Assembly (NCBI GenBank): GCA_022794265.1
Contig: JAAWEK010000007.1
Location: 154,064 to 218,063 of the forward strand
DNA length: 64,000 nucleotides
From: Lachnospiraceae bacterium
Lineage (GTDB): Bacteria; Bacillota; Clostridia; Lachnospirales; Lachnospiraceae
Reading direction: 5' to 3'
In this document: piece by piece, positions 18,261-27,676 of the stretch
Layout of the letters: each line of letters starts with the position of its first letter
Numbering within the stretch: the first letter of the stretch is position 1
Translations under genes and position numbers: made by a program
Notes under the pieces: generated by a model
What the model was told of the DNA's origin: nothing
What the model saw: the letters and a program-made list of their open reading frames with translations, nothing else
The model's database searches: none

Positions 18261-19421
18261 ATGAGAACGGAAAGAAATGATGATATGGAAGAATCAAAAA
18301 TCAGATATATGAAACGGGCCATAGAGCTGGCGCTTTCCGCCAAAGGCCATACCTCTCCCAATCCGATGGTGGGTTGTGTGGTGGTAAAACAGGGAAGAAT
18401 TATCAGTGAAGCTTGTCATGAAAAATATGGAGAATATCATGCCGAACGAAACGCATTGCTGCGCTGTAAAGAGGATACCAAAGGCGCAGACCTTTATGTG
18501 ACTCTGGAGCCTTGCTGCCACTATGGAAAAACACCCCCCTGTACCGGGATTATTATTGAGAAGGGCATCCGCAGGGTATATGTGGGCAGTCTGGACAGTA
18601 ATCCGCTGGTGGCAGGAAAAGGGGTTGAAATACTGCAGCAGGCAGGCATTCAGGTAGAATATGGAATTTTAGAAGAAGAATGCCGGAAAATGAATGAGAT
18701 TTTTTATCATTATATTTCCCGGAATACACCGTTTACTGCTTTAAAATATGCCATGACACTGGATGGAAAGATATCCTCATACACCGGTGATTCCAAATGG
18801 GTTACGTCGGAGGAAGCCAGAAATCATGTGCAGCAGCTTCGTAAAGAATATTCCGGTATAATGGTGGGAATCGGGACGGTGCTGGCAGACAATCCCATGT
18901 TAAACTGCAGGATAGAAGAAGGAGTTGACCCGGTCCGGATTATCTGTGATTCCAATTTGCGGATTTCCATGGATTCCAATATTGTAAAAACCGCTAAAGA
19001 TATTAAAACCATAGTGGCATATTCCGAGGCAGGTATTCTGGCAGCAGAGGATTGTGCCGGAACTATACGGGAGAAGCAAAAACGGCTGCAGGAATGCGGG
19101 ATCACGCTTATCGGTACCGGCAGGGAACCGCAGGTCAATCTGAAGGTTTTAATACAGAAACTTGGAGAAATGAAAATTGACAGTGTGCTCATTGAAGGCG
19201 GAGGAGTGGTCAATGCCTCTGCATTGCGGGCCGGAATCGTAAATAAGGTTTATGCATACATTGCTCCCAAATTTATTATGGGGGAAAATGCCAGGTCCCC
19301 GGTGGAGGGGAGTGGCATTGAATTAATGAAAGATGCCCTTTGCTTAAAACGTATGCAGTCGGAATGGATTGGTCCGGATTTGCTGGTAACCGGATATATA
19401 GATGAAAAGCCTATGGAATGA
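18261..19421 (+). CDS. ribD: Bifunctional riboflavin deaminase/reductase RibD
   Basis: Catalyses two steps of riboflavin synthesis: deamination of the GTP-derived pyrimidine, then NADPH reduction of its ribose. The start at 18261 follows AAGGAGG; an upstream in-frame start at 18153 lies in the terminator and is rejected. In the 386-residue product the N-terminal zinc deaminase shows 'SPNPMVG', His60-Ala-Glu62 and Cys85/Cys94 ('TLEPCCHYGKTPPC'). The C-terminal reductase shows 'YAMTLDGKIS' and 'SVLIEGGG'. First gene of the ribD-ribE-ribBA-ribH set under FMN riboswitch control. Confidence 0.97.
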   Translation: MRTERNDDMEESKIRYMKRAIELALSAKGHTSPNPMVGCVVVKQGRIISEACHEKYGEYHAERNALLRCKEDTKGADLYVTLEPCCHYGKTPPCTGIIIEKGIRRVYVGSLDSNPLVAGKGVEILQQAGIQVEYGILEEECRKMNEIFYHYISRNTPFTALKYAMTLDGKISSYTGDSKWVTSEEARNHVQQLRKEYSGIMVGIGTVLADNPMLNCRIEEGVDPVRIICDSNLRISMDSNIVKTAKDIKTIVAYSEAGILAAEDCAGTIREKQKRLQECGITLIGTGREPQVNLKVLIQKLGEMKIDSVLIEGGGVVNASALRAGIVNKVYAYIAPKFIMGENARSPVEGSGIELMKDALCLKRMQSEWIGPDLLVTGYIDEKPME

Positions 19422-19466
19422 GAAAAGTTGAGATAAAAGAAAAAGACGGAGAAAGGGGATAGATAT

Positions 19467-20123
19467 ATGTTTACCGGACTAATAGAAGAAATCGGAACCG
19501 TAAATTCTGTTCAGATGGGAAATGTATCCGGATGTATTTCCATAAATTCATCGGTGGTCATTAGCGGGACGAAAATCGGCGACAGTATTGCAGTGAATGG
19601 AGTGTGTCTGACAGTGACAGGAATCAGGGGAAATGTGTTTGAAGCGGATGTTATGGCGGAAACCTTCCGGCGCAGTTCTCTCGGAAGTTTGAAAAGCAGG
19701 TCCCATGTAAATCTGGAGCGGGCCATGTCGGCGGCCGGCAGGTTCGGTGGACATATCGTTTCCGGCCATATAGACGGAACCGGAAGGATAACGGAAATTC
19801 GTACCGAGGAAAATGCCGTCTGGTATACCATACGGGCAGAAAAAGATATATTACGGTATATCGTGGAAAAGGGTTCCGTTGCCGTCGACGGCATCAGCCT
19901 GACGGTGGCTTATGTGGATGATATCTGTTTTCGGGTTTCCATAATCCCGCATACTGGACAGGAAACTATTTTACAGTATAAGAACTTGGGAGACCAGGTT
20001 AATCTGGAGTGTGATGTGATAGGAAAATATGTAGAAAAACTTTTGAGAACAGAGCAGACGCAGGCGGGTTCCGGTTCTGGCGGAAGGATTACTCCGGAAT
20101 TTTTAAGGGAACATGGATTTTAA
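19467..20123 (+). CDS. ribE: Riboflavin synthase alpha subunit
   Basis: Dismutates two 6,7-dimethyl-8-ribityllumazine molecules to riboflavin and a recycled pyrimidine. The 218 residues form two lumazine-binding halves, opening '[10 protein letters not shown]' and '[16 protein letters not shown]'. The first half has '[12 protein letters not shown]' and the second '[12 protein letters not shown]'. Length is standard. It lies 45 bases after ribD and 35 before ribBA in the same operon. Confidence 0.97.
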   Translation: MFTGLIEEIGTVNSVQMGNVSGCISINSSVVISGTKIGDSIAVNGVCLTVTGIRGNVFEADVMAETFRRSSLGSLKSRSHVNLERAMSAAGRFGGHIVSGHIDGTGRITEIRTEENAVWYTIRAEKDILRYIVEKGSVAVDGISLTVAYVDDICFRVSIIPHTGQETILQYKNLGDQVNLECDVIGKYVEKLLRTEQTQAGSGSGGRITPEFLREHGF

Positions 20124-20158
20124 GAAAATACAATAAATATTGGAGGTGTATTTTTATT

Positions 20159-21358
20159 ATGAAAGAAATCGGAACGATTGAACAGGCATTGGAAGATTTA
20201 AAAGCCGGTAAGGTGATTCTGGTAATTGATGATCCGGACCGGGAGAATGAAGGCGATTTAATCTGTGCGGCTGAATTTGCCACCACAGAAAATGTAAATC
20301 TGATGGCAAGCCAGGCAAAAGGATTAATTTGTATGCCCATGAGTAAAGAGTGGTGTGCGAAGCTGGGACTGGAACAGATGGTAACTGTCAATACGGATAA
20401 TCATGCCACTGCGTTTACCGTATCCATTGACCATGTGGATACCACAACAGGAATATCCGCAGTGGAGCGGTCCCTGACGGCAATGAAGACTGTAGAAGAG
20501 GGGGCGGGGCCGGAGGATTTTCGCAGGCCGGGTCATATGTTTCCTTTGGAAGCCAGAGAGGGCGGCGTGTTAAAACGTACCGGTCATACAGAGGCTACTG
20601 TAGATTTGGTAATGCTGGCCGGATTAAAGCCAGTGGGATTGTGTTGTGAGATTATGAGGGAAGACGGAACCATGATGCGTACCACGGAACTGTTGCAGTT
20701 TGCGGAACGACTGGGTATTACGGTCATTACTATTGCCGACCTGGTAAAGTACAGACTGGAACGGGAGAGTCTGATAGAAAAGGAGGCGTTGGCAAAACTG
20801 CCGACAAAATACGGAGAATTTCAGATTCATGGTTATGTTAATAAATTAAACGGTGAGCATCATGTGGCTTTAACCATGGGTGATGTGGCAGACGGTGCGC
20901 CGGTATTGTGCCGGGTACATTCGGAATGTCTGACCGGAGACGTGTTTGGATCTGCCAGATGTGATTGCGGAGAGCAGCTGGAGGAGGCGATGAAAATGAT
21001 TGCTTCGGAAGGCAGGGGGATTTTGCTTTATATGCGTCAGGAAGGCAGGGGAATTGGTCTGATCAACAAGCTGAAGGCATATGAATTACAAGAGCAGGGA
21101 TATGATACGGTAGAGGCAAATGTGAAACTGGGATTTGCACCGGATTTGCGCGATTACGGCATCGGGGCGCAGATATTGTATGATTTAGGAGCCAGAAAAC
21201 TGAGGCTGCTGACCAATAATCCGCAGAAGATTTCGGGCCTTTCCGGTTATGGTATTACCATTGAAGAGCGGATACCGATTCAAATTAAAGCGCAGAAATA
21301 TGATTTGTTTTATCTGAAGACAAAACAGGAAAAAATGGATCATATGACAGATTATTAA
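20159..21358 (+). CDS. ribBA: Bifunctional DHBP synthase / GTP cyclohydrolase II
   Basis: Makes both precursors of riboflavin: 3,4-dihydroxy-2-butanone 4-phosphate from ribulose 5-phosphate (N-terminal half, residues 1-200, '[11 protein letters not shown]', '[11 protein letters not shown]') and the pyrimidine precursor from GTP (C-terminal half, zinc ligands Cys257, Cys268, Cys270 in '[15 protein letters not shown]', and 'RQEGRGIGL'). The fused 399-residue form is normal in Firmicutes. GGAGG site. Third gene of the riboswitch operon. Confidence 0.97.
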   Translation: MKEIGTIEQALEDLKAGKVILVIDDPDRENEGDLICAAEFATTENVNLMASQAKGLICMPMSKEWCAKLGLEQMVTVNTDNHATAFTVSIDHVDTTTGISAVERSLTAMKTVEEGAGPEDFRRPGHMFPLEAREGGVLKRTGHTEATVDLVMLAGLKPVGLCCEIMREDGTMMRTTELLQFAERLGITVITIADLVKYRLERESLIEKEALAKLPTKYGEFQIHGYVNKLNGEHHVALTMGDVADGAPVLCRVHSECLTGDVFGSARCDCGEQLEEAMKMIASEGRGILLYMRQEGRGIGLINKLKAYELQEQGYDTVEANVKLGFAPDLRDYGIGAQILYDLGARKLRLLTNNPQKISGLSGYGITIEERIPIQIKAQKYDLFYLKTKQEKMDHMTDY

Positions 21359-21410
21359 TCTGGTATTCTATATAAACATATCATCAAACCAATAAAAAAC
21401 AAAATTAACA

Positions 21411-21470
21411 GGTGATTGTGAGACTATGAGTTTCACAATCGTCTAAAACAAGATTAAAGAAGAAAGGAAA
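21411..21470 (+). repeat. Short palindromic element, copy 1, before ribH
   Basis: GATTGTGAGACT (21414-21425) pairs with AGTTTCACAATC (21429-21440), one mismatch, 3-nt loop. It is followed by an A-rich run and AAGAAAGGA, the ribosome binding site of ribH. The same layout (GATTGCGAAACT / AGTTTCGCAAT, then AAGAAAGGA) occurs at 32500-32572, and the bare palindrome recurs at 23134. Confidence 0.55.
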
Positions 21471-21479
21471 TGTGGACAT

Positions 21480-21944
21480 ATGAAAGTTTTAGAAGGAAAT
21501 GTAGTTGGAACAGGAGCAAGAGTGGGTATCGTAGCAGCAAGATTTAATGAGTTTATCGTATCAAAACTGGTAAGCGGAGCAGAGGATGCCCTGGTTCGTC
21601 ATGGCGTGGAGGAGGATTGTATTACTCTGGCATGGGTACCGGGCGCATTTGAAATACCAATGATTGCAAAGAAAATGGCCAAAAGCGGACGTTATGATGC
21701 GGTCATCTGTCTGGGAGCGGTTATCAGAGGCGCCACCAGCCATTATGATTACGTATGTGCGGAAGTAAGCAAGGGGATTGCTGCTGTCGGACTTGAGACA
21801 GGGGTTCCGACAATCTTCGGTGTAGTAACCACGGATAATATCGAGCAGGCCATCGAACGGGCTGGCACGAAAGCAGGAAATAAAGGATATGATGCGGCAT
21901 GTACGGCAATTGAAATGATAAACCTTGGAAAGAAGATTATGTAA
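21480..21944 (+). CDS. ribH: 6,7-dimethyl-8-ribityllumazine synthase
   Basis: Condenses the ribitylamino-pyrimidine with dihydroxybutanone phosphate, the step before riboflavin synthase. A 154-residue subunit that normally forms a 60-mer shell. Key motifs: 'ARFNEFI', 'VPGAFEIP' and '[14 protein letters not shown]' with catalytic His88. It is separated from ribBA by 121 bases holding a palindromic repeat, so it may be read through from the operon or processed separately. A terminator follows. Confidence 0.97.
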   Translation: MKVLEGNVVGTGARVGIVAARFNEFIVSKLVSGAEDALVRHGVEEDCITLAWVPGAFEIPMIAKKMAKSGRYDAVICLGAVIRGATSHYDYVCAEVSKGIAAVGLETGVPTIFGVVTTDNIEQAIERAGTKAGNKGYDAACTAIEMINLGKKIM

Positions 21945-21972
21945 GGAATACTTAGGATTCGGAGACAGAAAA

Positions 21973-22011
21973 GCGGAACCGTTCAGGAAAATATAATGGT
22001 TCCGCCTTTTT
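21973..22011. terminator. Intrinsic terminator of the rib operon
   Basis: GCGGAACC (21973-21980) pairs with GGTTCCGC (21998-22005), followed by CTTTTT. Flanking AGAAAA/TTTTTCT lengthens the stem. Confidence 0.8.
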
Positions 22012-22123
22012 CTGTATCTGTGAATTTCTATGCAGAGATAAGTGACAGTATATTCTCGGCTTTCTCAATGCTTATATTTGGAAAAGTTGATATTGTATTG
22101 ATACATAAGAAAGGAAAACAGAA

Positions 22124-23092
22124 ATGAAATCGCAACATAATAAAAATCAAAAGAATCTGTTGTTTATCAGTATTTTCACCAGCATAATACTACTTGGCAG
22201 TATTGCCGGAATATATATGTGGAACTGGAATTCATCCGATACAGATACCAATAAAAAAGATATACAGTTTCAAACCGAAGAATCTTCCACAAGTGAAAGT
22301 GGTACAGAGACACTGATACAGACGGTTCCGGTTACAGAACCGGAGCCGGTAACAGAAACACCGGAACTGGTAACAGAAACACCGGAGCCGGCAACAGAAA
22401 CACCAGAGCCGGCAACAGAAACATCGGAGCTGGTCACATCAGTTTATACCGGTGACGGTAGCCATGAAGGGAAGTTAATTGCAATCGATGCAGGGCATCA
22501 GCAGCATGGAAATTCAGAAAAGGAGCCGGTGGGACCGGGAGCTTCCGAGTGGAAAGCTAAAGTAGCTTCCGGTACGGCAGGGGTTAGTTCCGGCCTTGCG
22601 GAATATGAACTGAATCTTTTGGTGGCATTAAAATTAAAGGCGGAACTGGAGAGAAGAAATTACAGGGTATTGATGATACGGGAGACACATGACGTCAATA
22701 TCAGCAATGCAGAACGGGCGGAGATTGCCAACCAGGCCAATGCAGATGCGTTCATACGAATACATGCGGACGGCTCAGAAAATCCATCGGCAGAGGGAAT
22801 GATGACGATTTGTCCGACGTCGGGAAATCCCTATTGCAGTGAAATTTATGGGGCAAGCAGACAGCTGTCCGAATCAGTTCTGAACGGAATGGTGAATATT
22901 ACCGGGGCAAAAAGCAGAGGCGTATGGGAGACTGATACAATGAGCGGAATTAACTGGTGCCGGGTGCCGGTGACGATTGTTGAAATGGGGTTTATGTCAA
23001 ATCCTGAAGAGGATAGAAAGCTGGCTTCGGAAGATTATCAGAACCGGATTGTACAGGGAATTGCCAACGGCCTGGACGTCTGGTTTAATTAA
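22124..23092 (+). CDS. Membrane-anchored N-acetylmuramoyl-L-alanine amidase (Amidase_3)
   Basis: Cuts the bond between N-acetylmuramic acid and L-alanine in peptidoglycan. Of 322 residues, about 12-32 form an N-terminal membrane segment, about 45-108 a Thr/Glu/Pro linker with tandem 7-residue repeats, and about 118-322 a zinc amidase_3 domain. Zinc ligands and catalytic residues are in 'AIDAGH', 'GLAEYELN', 'IRIHADG' and 'VEMGFMSNP'. GAAAGGA site. It sits alone between the rib operon and the zinc-type transporter. Likely role: daughter-cell separation or wall turnover. Confidence 0.92.
   Translation: MKSQHNKNQKNLLFISIFTSIILLGSIAGIYMWNWNSSDTDTNKKDIQFQTEESSTSESGTETLIQTVPVTEPEPVTETPELVTETPEPATETPEPATETSELVTSVYTGDGSHEGKLIAIDAGHQQHGNSEKEPVGPGASEWKAKVASGTAGVSSGLAEYELNLLVALKLKAELERRNYRVLMIRETHDVNISNAERAEIANQANADAFIRIHADGSENPSAEGMMTICPTSGNPYCSEIYGASRQLSESVLNGMVNITGAKSRGVWETDTMSGINWCRVPVTIVEMGFMSNPEEDRKLASEDYQNRIVQGIANGLDVWFN
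22333..22437 (+). repeat. 21-bp tandem repeats encoding PEPATET linker units
   Basis: About five in-frame copies encode P-E-(P/L)-(V/A)-T-E-T, differing by a few bases. They form the spacer of the amidase, and copy number could vary by slippage. Confidence 0.75.
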
Positions 23093-23095
23093 TGG

Positions 23096-23124
23096 TTGAC
23101 AAAATATTTACCGGGGTATATGAT
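23096..23124 (+). promoter_or_regulatory. Promoter of the zinc/manganese-type ABC transporter operon
   Basis: TTGACA (23096-23101), a 17-base spacer and TATGAT (23119-23124). This is near-consensus for the housekeeping sigma factor. A perfect palindrome starts ten bases downstream, where a repressor could block transcription. Confidence 0.75.
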
Positions 23125-23133
23125 AGGTAGGGC

Positions 23134-23156
23134 AATTTGAAACTGAGTTTCAAATT
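23134..23156. promoter_or_regulatory. Perfect 11-bp palindrome downstream of the promoter, candidate operator
   Basis: AATTTGAAACT (23134-23144), one base, AGTTTCAAATT (23146-23156). It lies at about the transcription start of the metal transporter operon, a classic repressor position. It also resembles the arms of the palindromes at 21414 and 32502 (GAAACT/AGTTTC), so it may belong to a repeat family rather than being a metal-responsive operator. Confidence 0.5.
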
Positions 23157-23234
23157 CGGACTGGAAATAAAGGTTGAAAGAAATAATGACGGAAAGGAAT
23201 ATTTGCAGACTGCCCTACTTACAGCCTGCTGATT

Positions 23235-23275
23235 CGGGCAGTATCACAGACAGGTCTGTGATATGCATGGGTATA
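23235..23275 (+). repeat. Dispersed hairpin element, copy 2 (leader of the transporter operon)
   Basis: GGGCAGTATCACA, then GATATGCATGGG, with perfect stem TATCACAGA/TCTGTGATA and 4-nt loop. Same length and outer sequence as copy 1 (11495-11536). The inner stem pair is G-C here and A-T there, so pairing is kept. The distal GGG precedes the start codon at 23279. Confidence 0.65.
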
Positions 23276-23278
23276 AAA

Positions 23279-24313
23279 ATGTATAAAAAAAAGAATCGAC
23301 TGGAAACAGTGGGAATTCGTAGATTAACAGCAATTTTTTTAGTAATTGGCATAATGATATCTGTTTCAGGCATCTTGACCGGATGCGGAACGGTGAAACA
23401 AGAAGACGGAAAGATAACGGTGGTTACCACTTTATTTCCGCAGTATGATTTTGTCAGGCAGATTGCGGGAGATAAAGTGAATGTTAAACTGTTGCTGCAG
23501 CCGGGGATAGAAGCCCATAGCTATGATCCGTCTCCCTCTGATTTGGTTGCCATAAATGAAAGCGACCTGTTTATCTATACCGGAAAATATATGGAGACAT
23601 GGGCGGCGGATATGATTTCATCGCTGGAGCGGGATGTAACGGTTCTGGATTTATCAAAAGATATAAAATTGGTGGAAGAAGAACACGGAATGGAAGAAGA
23701 GGCAGACAATTCTTCCGGAGAATCCGGAGGACATGAGCATATCTATGATCCGCATATCTGGACAAGTCTGGAGAACGCCTGTATCATGGTATCCAATATA
23801 GCCGAAACTTTGTCGGAACTGGATCCGGAAAATAAAAAATATTATCTGGAAAACAGTGACAAATATATCGGTGAATTGCGTTTGCTGGAATCACAGTTTC
23901 AAGAGATTGTGGAAAATGCAGATTATAAGACCATTTATTTTGGCGGGAAATTTGCCATGTATTATTTTACTGAAGAATTGGGACTGGATTATATCTCAGC
24001 GTTTGATTCCTGTACGTCAGAAACGGAGCCAAGCGCCAGGCTGGTGGCAAAAATCGTAGATGCGGTAAAGGAGAACCGGGCGCCTGTGGTATACTATGAA
24101 GAATTATCCAATCATAAGGCGGCAGATGCCATATGCTCGGAAACAGGGGCAGAAGCATTGCTTTTACATTCCTGCCACAACATCTCGAAGGCGGAATATC
24201 AGGCCGGCGTTACTTATCTGAGTCTTATGAAACAGAATCGTGATAACCTGATGGAAGGATTATTTTCGGAAGAAAAACAGGAGTATTGGAGAAAATTATA
24301 TCATGATAAATGA
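23279..24313 (+). CDS. Metal ABC transporter substrate-binding lipoprotein (ZnuA/TroA-like)
   Basis: Captures Zn2+ or Mn2+ outside the membrane for the permease at 25072. The frame is open from TTG at 23174, but ATG 23279 is preferred: it gives a normal lipoprotein signal (RR, hydrophobic core, lipobox 'LTGC') and has the same spacing from the hairpin element as the 11540 gene. The 344-residue form has two family His motifs, 'EAHSYDPSPSD' and 'HIYDPHIWTS', and a short acidic/His loop between domains. The third His motif of classic ZnuA is replaced ('YFGGKFAMYYF'), as in a Lachnospiraceae subfamily with 'LHSCHN' later. Metal choice is therefore uncertain. Confidence 0.88.
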   Translation: MYKKKNRLETVGIRRLTAIFLVIGIMISVSGILTGCGTVKQEDGKITVVTTLFPQYDFVRQIAGDKVNVKLLLQPGIEAHSYDPSPSDLVAINESDLFIYTGKYMETWAADMISSLERDVTVLDLSKDIKLVEEEHGMEEEADNSSGESGGHEHIYDPHIWTSLENACIMVSNIAETLSELDPENKKYYLENSDKYIGELRLLESQFQEIVENADYKTIYFGGKFAMYYFTEELGLDYISAFDSCTSETEPSARLVAKIVDAVKENRAPVVYYEELSNHKAADAICSETGAEALLLHSCHNISKAEYQAGVTYLSLMKQNRDNLMEGLFSEEKQEYWRKLYHDK

Positions 24314-25022
24314 AACTAGTCTTCAGCTGGAAGCGGAACATATTACAATTGCATATGAGAAAATGACGGTAGTGGAAAATGTGAGTATATCCATAGAAGC
24401 CGGGGATTATGTCAGTATTGTGGGTGAAAACGGTTCGGGAAAAAGTTCACTGCTGAAAGGGATTCTGGGACTGGTTCCGCTGAAATCGGGAACAGTTCGT
24501 TTTTTAAACGGAATTTCCAAAAAAAATATCGGATATCTTCCCCAGCAGACACTGGCACAAAAGGAATTTCCGGCTTCCGTCCGTGAAGTAGTGTTGTCCG
24601 GCTGTCTGACACGGAGAGAGTTTCATCCGTTTTATAGTCCGGCGGAAAAGCGCATGGCAAAACATAATATGGAAAAACTGGGAATTATGGATTTACAGAA
24701 AAAGACATTCGGAAATCTGTCCGGCGGACAGAAACAGAGAGTGTTGTTAGCCAGGGCCCTGTGCGCCACAGATAAAATATTATTTCTGGATGAGCCTATT
24801 GCGGGACTTGACCCTATTGTAACCAATGAATTTTATGAAATCATTGAGGGACTGAACAAAGATGACCATCTGACTATCGTCATGGTATCCCATGATATAG
24901 AAAATGCACTGAAATATTCCAATAAAATACTGCATATGAAGGATTTCGAATATTTTTACGGCAGCAGGGAGGATTATGTGCAGAGTGAAATGGGAAAGGC
25001 TTTTTTGAAAGAGAGTGAATAG
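24303..25022 (+). CDS. Metal ABC transporter ATP-binding protein (ZnuC-like)
   Basis: A 239-residue ABC ATPase that powers uptake by the permease at 25072. Walker A 'GENGSGKSS', signature 'LSGGQKQR' and Walker B 'ILFLDEP' are intact, followed by 'MVSHDI'. Its start overlaps the lipoprotein stop by 11 bases, showing translational coupling in a three-gene operon. Confidence 0.93.
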   Translation: MINETSLQLEAEHITIAYEKMTVVENVSISIEAGDYVSIVGENGSGKSSLLKGILGLVPLKSGTVRFLNGISKKNIGYLPQQTLAQKEFPASVREVVLSGCLTRREFHPFYSPAEKRMAKHNMEKLGIMDLQKKTFGNLSGGQKQRVLLARALCATDKILFLDEPIAGLDPIVTNEFYEIIEGLNKDDHLTIVMVSHDIENALKYSNKILHMKDFEYFYGSREDYVQSEMGKAFLKESE

Positions 25023-25071
25023 TGTAAAAAATGGTTTCTCAAACATTAACGTTTTCGGAATGGAGATTAAG

Positions 25072-25896
25072 ATGAACGGACTGGCAGACGAAATTATAAC
25101 AATGTTTCAATATGAATTTATGCAGAAGGCAATACTGGTAGGCGGTATCGTAGCATTGTGCGCTTCCCTGCTGGGGGTAATCCTTGTATTAAAACGCTAT
25201 TCCATGATTGGCGACGGATTATCCCATGTGGGATTTGGCGCATTGTCTCTGGCCGTTGCCCTGAATGCGGCGCCCATGTCAGTGGCTATGCCTGTTGTGG
25301 TTATAGCGGCGTTTTTTTTGTTAAGACTTAGTGAAAATGGAAAACTGAAAGGAGATTCGGCAATCGCACTGATATCCAGCAGTTCCATTGCCCTGGGGGT
25401 GATTATTAATGCCGCATCTGGCGGTACCAATATGGATTTAAACAGTTATATGTTTGGAAGCGTACTGTCTATGACCGACAGTGATGTATATCTGAGTCTT
25501 GTACTTTCGGTTGTGGTTTTAGGTTTATTTGTTATTTTTTATAACAGAATTTTTGCCATTACCTTTGATGAAAGTTTTGCAAAGGCCACCGGAATACATA
25601 CGGGATTTTACAATACCCTGCTGGCAGTTCTGACAGCGGTAACCATTGTGGTAGGAATGCGCATCATGGGTACCATGCTGATTTCCAGTCTGATTATTTT
25701 TCCGGCGCTGTCTTCCATGCGGATTTTTAAAAATTTTAAAACAGTAATCATCAGTTCGGCAGTTGTATCGGTGATTTGCTTTGTTGCCGGCCTCATTGCT
25801 TCTTATTTATATTCCATGCCTACCGGGGCCTGTATTGTAGTTACCAATCTGATGGTTTTCATTTTGTTTGCCATTATGGGAAAAGTGGTTGAATAG
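25072..25896 (+). CDS. Metal ABC transporter permease (ZnuB-like, ABC-3 family)
   Basis: A 274-residue integral membrane protein with about eight to nine hydrophobic segments. Family landmarks are 'KRYSMIGDGLSHVGFGAL' and 'RIMGTMLISSLIIFPAL'. Start 25072 is chosen because GGAG stands six bases upstream; a GTG at 25015 overlaps the ATPase gene but has no ribosome site. Completes the lipoprotein-ATPase-permease importer. No Zur/Fur-type regulator is nearby. Confidence 0.92.
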   Translation: MNGLADEIITMFQYEFMQKAILVGGIVALCASLLGVILVLKRYSMIGDGLSHVGFGALSLAVALNAAPMSVAMPVVVIAAFFLLRLSENGKLKGDSAIALISSSSIALGVIINAASGGTNMDLNSYMFGSVLSMTDSDVYLSLVLSVVVLGLFVIFYNRIFAITFDESFAKATGIHTGFYNTLLAVLTAVTIVVGMRIMGTMLISSLIIFPALSSMRIFKNFKTVIISSAVVSVICFVAGLIASYLYSMPTGACIVVTNLMVFILFAIMGKVVE

Positions 25897-26101
25897 TACA
25901 TGAAGATGTTATAAAATAAAGATTGTTTGTAATTGTGTGACTATACATTTTTTGGGAAAGCATCGAAAATAAGAATAGTAATTTGCATGGACCAGGAATA
26001 AGAATGAATAGGAATGACGAGACAGAAGAAAATATAACAGAGCGGACCCACATGGTTGAAGAGGAACAGATTTAAGAGACAGGATAGGAGATGATAATAA
26101 T

Positions 26102-27658
26102 ATGTTATCCGGAAATGATACGAATAACAGAGAGCGTCTGATAAACCGCATTATGGCAGGCGGCGGTATTTTAATCGCAGGATTTACGATTTTTTATGCT
26201 ATTACTTTTTATGGGCTGTTTTCTGGCGGTAAGGAGGCAAATGCTTCTGAGACCACAGAAGTAATGGAAACCCAGCCGGAGACCACCACGGAAGATGATA
26301 CAAATTATACTTTGTTTGAGTCTCCGTATTCGGATGAACAGATACCAGAGGCTGTGAAAACACTGCTGAATCAGGCGGTTCTGGGGGAATCTGTGGTTAC
26401 CGGAATCATGCCTGTGGATAATAAAATTTCATCCGTTTTCCGTTCCACAATGGGAAAAAATATGACACAGTATGAGAAGGTAAGAAATGCATATGATTAT
26501 ATGTTGTATAATTTTCGTCTGAATGATGATTCGGGCAGTCCGGACGAAGAGGAAATAAATGCTTTATGTGAAGGGATTTCTTTTAAATCCAGATTTGATA
26601 TGCAGACGGCATACCGGACCCAACGGCTTTTACAGAATTTTTCAGGACCTTCCGGTGACTATGGGGCTGCATTTGCCCTGCTTCTTCGGAAAATGGGATT
26701 GGAAGCCTATTATATAGATGACGTAACAGAAATTTCCGATGGGTCCCGGGAGCATGGATATACTGCGGTTCTGATTGATGGGGAATATTATATCTTTGAC
26801 GTGTATGCGGAGAAAAAACAAATGGAAAATAGTACAGGGGGAGAGAAGGAAAATCCGGATTACACATATTTTTGTGCCGGAGTAAGGACTTTGGGAAATG
26901 GGTATGTTCTTGCAGATGTTAAGGCGGCTGTAGCGAAATTCGAAAGCTTTGCCACCCTGCCACTCATGAACTTTGAGGCAATGATATCCAATAAATCCCA
27001 TTCGGTTTACGGCAGTGTGGAACATCATTCTTCTTCTTATTCGGATGGAAATTCGGATATGGCGGAAGGGGAACTTTATGTATCGTCAGGAGATACCGTT
27101 AATCTGGCAGGAACTGTCAGTTCTACCGGCGCAGAGAATGTCTGGAAGCTGACGGCTAAAATCTTTGACAGCAATATGAATTATCTGGATGAGAAGGAAA
27201 TCTACAATCAGACCACTTCCTCAGCTTATAACGAGGTATCCTATACGGCATCGGAGGGAAGGTATGTACAACTGTATTACTCCGTAACAGATATCTATGG
27301 AAGAACCTGTGTGATTACACATATATTTAAAATTTGGACGGCAGATGATTATACCACGAGACCGGAGACGGAACCTGCTACTGATGAGCCGGCAACGGAA
27401 CCGCAGACAGAACCATTTTCCGGGGATGTAACGGAACCGACGGTCCGGCCAGAACCAGAACAGACAACAGAACCAGAAACAGAGAAGCAGACAACAACCA
27501 AAGAACCGGAACCGGAAACTTCTTCCAGTGAGGAAGAAACCACGGAAGAACAAACAGAATCCATAACAGATGAGACAGTGGATGGGGAAGAAACCGAGAC
27601 GACTTCCCAGGATGGTTCGGAGCCTGGGGAAGAAAGGTCAACGGAGTCAGAAGAGTAG
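26102..27658 (+). CDS. Membrane-anchored transglutaminase-like fold protein with E/T/P-rich tail
   Basis: A 518-residue protein with an N-terminal membrane segment (about 15-42), a Glu/Thr linker and a helical-plus-strand domain (about 75-290) that resembles transglutaminase-like domains: 'GPSGDYGAAFALLLRKMG' and 'EHGYTAVLIDGEYYIFDVY'. The catalytic Cys expected in the first motif is absent (Asp-Tyr instead), while the His and Asp positions look present. It may be a binding domain rather than an enzyme. An Ig-like region (about 320-415) is followed by a long Glu/Thr/Pro-rich tail (about 418-518). Outside-facing by topology. It has no clear operon partner, although the next gene starts 19 bases later. 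Confidence 0.8.
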   Translation: MLSGNDTNNRERLINRIMAGGGILIAGFTIFYAITFYGLFSGGKEANASETTEVMETQPETTTEDDTNYTLFESPYSDEQIPEAVKTLLNQAVLGESVVTGIMPVDNKISSVFRSTMGKNMTQYEKVRNAYDYMLYNFRLNDDSGSPDEEEINALCEGISFKSRFDMQTAYRTQRLLQNFSGPSGDYGAAFALLLRKMGLEAYYIDDVTEISDGSREHGYTAVLIDGEYYIFDVYAEKKQMENSTGGEKENPDYTYFCAGVRTLGNGYVLADVKAAVAKFESFATLPLMNFEAMISNKSHSVYGSVEHHSSSYSDGNSDMAEGELYVSSGDTVNLAGTVSSTGAENVWKLTAKIFDSNMNYLDEKEIYNQTTSSAYNEVSYTASEGRYVQLYYSVTDIYGRTCVITHIFKIWTADDYTTRPETEPATDEPATEPQTEPFSGDVTEPTVRPEPEQTTEPETEKQTTTKEPEPETSSSEEETTEEQTESITDETVDGEETETTSQDGSEPGEERSTESEE

Positions 27659-27676
27659 AAAGGATAAAATACGGAG

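Noticed and set aside
23174-23278. N-terminal extension of the metal-binding lipoprotein from TTG 23174
   Set aside because: It would bury the lipoprotein signal behind 35 residues encoded by the hairpin leader; no ribosome site precedes it.
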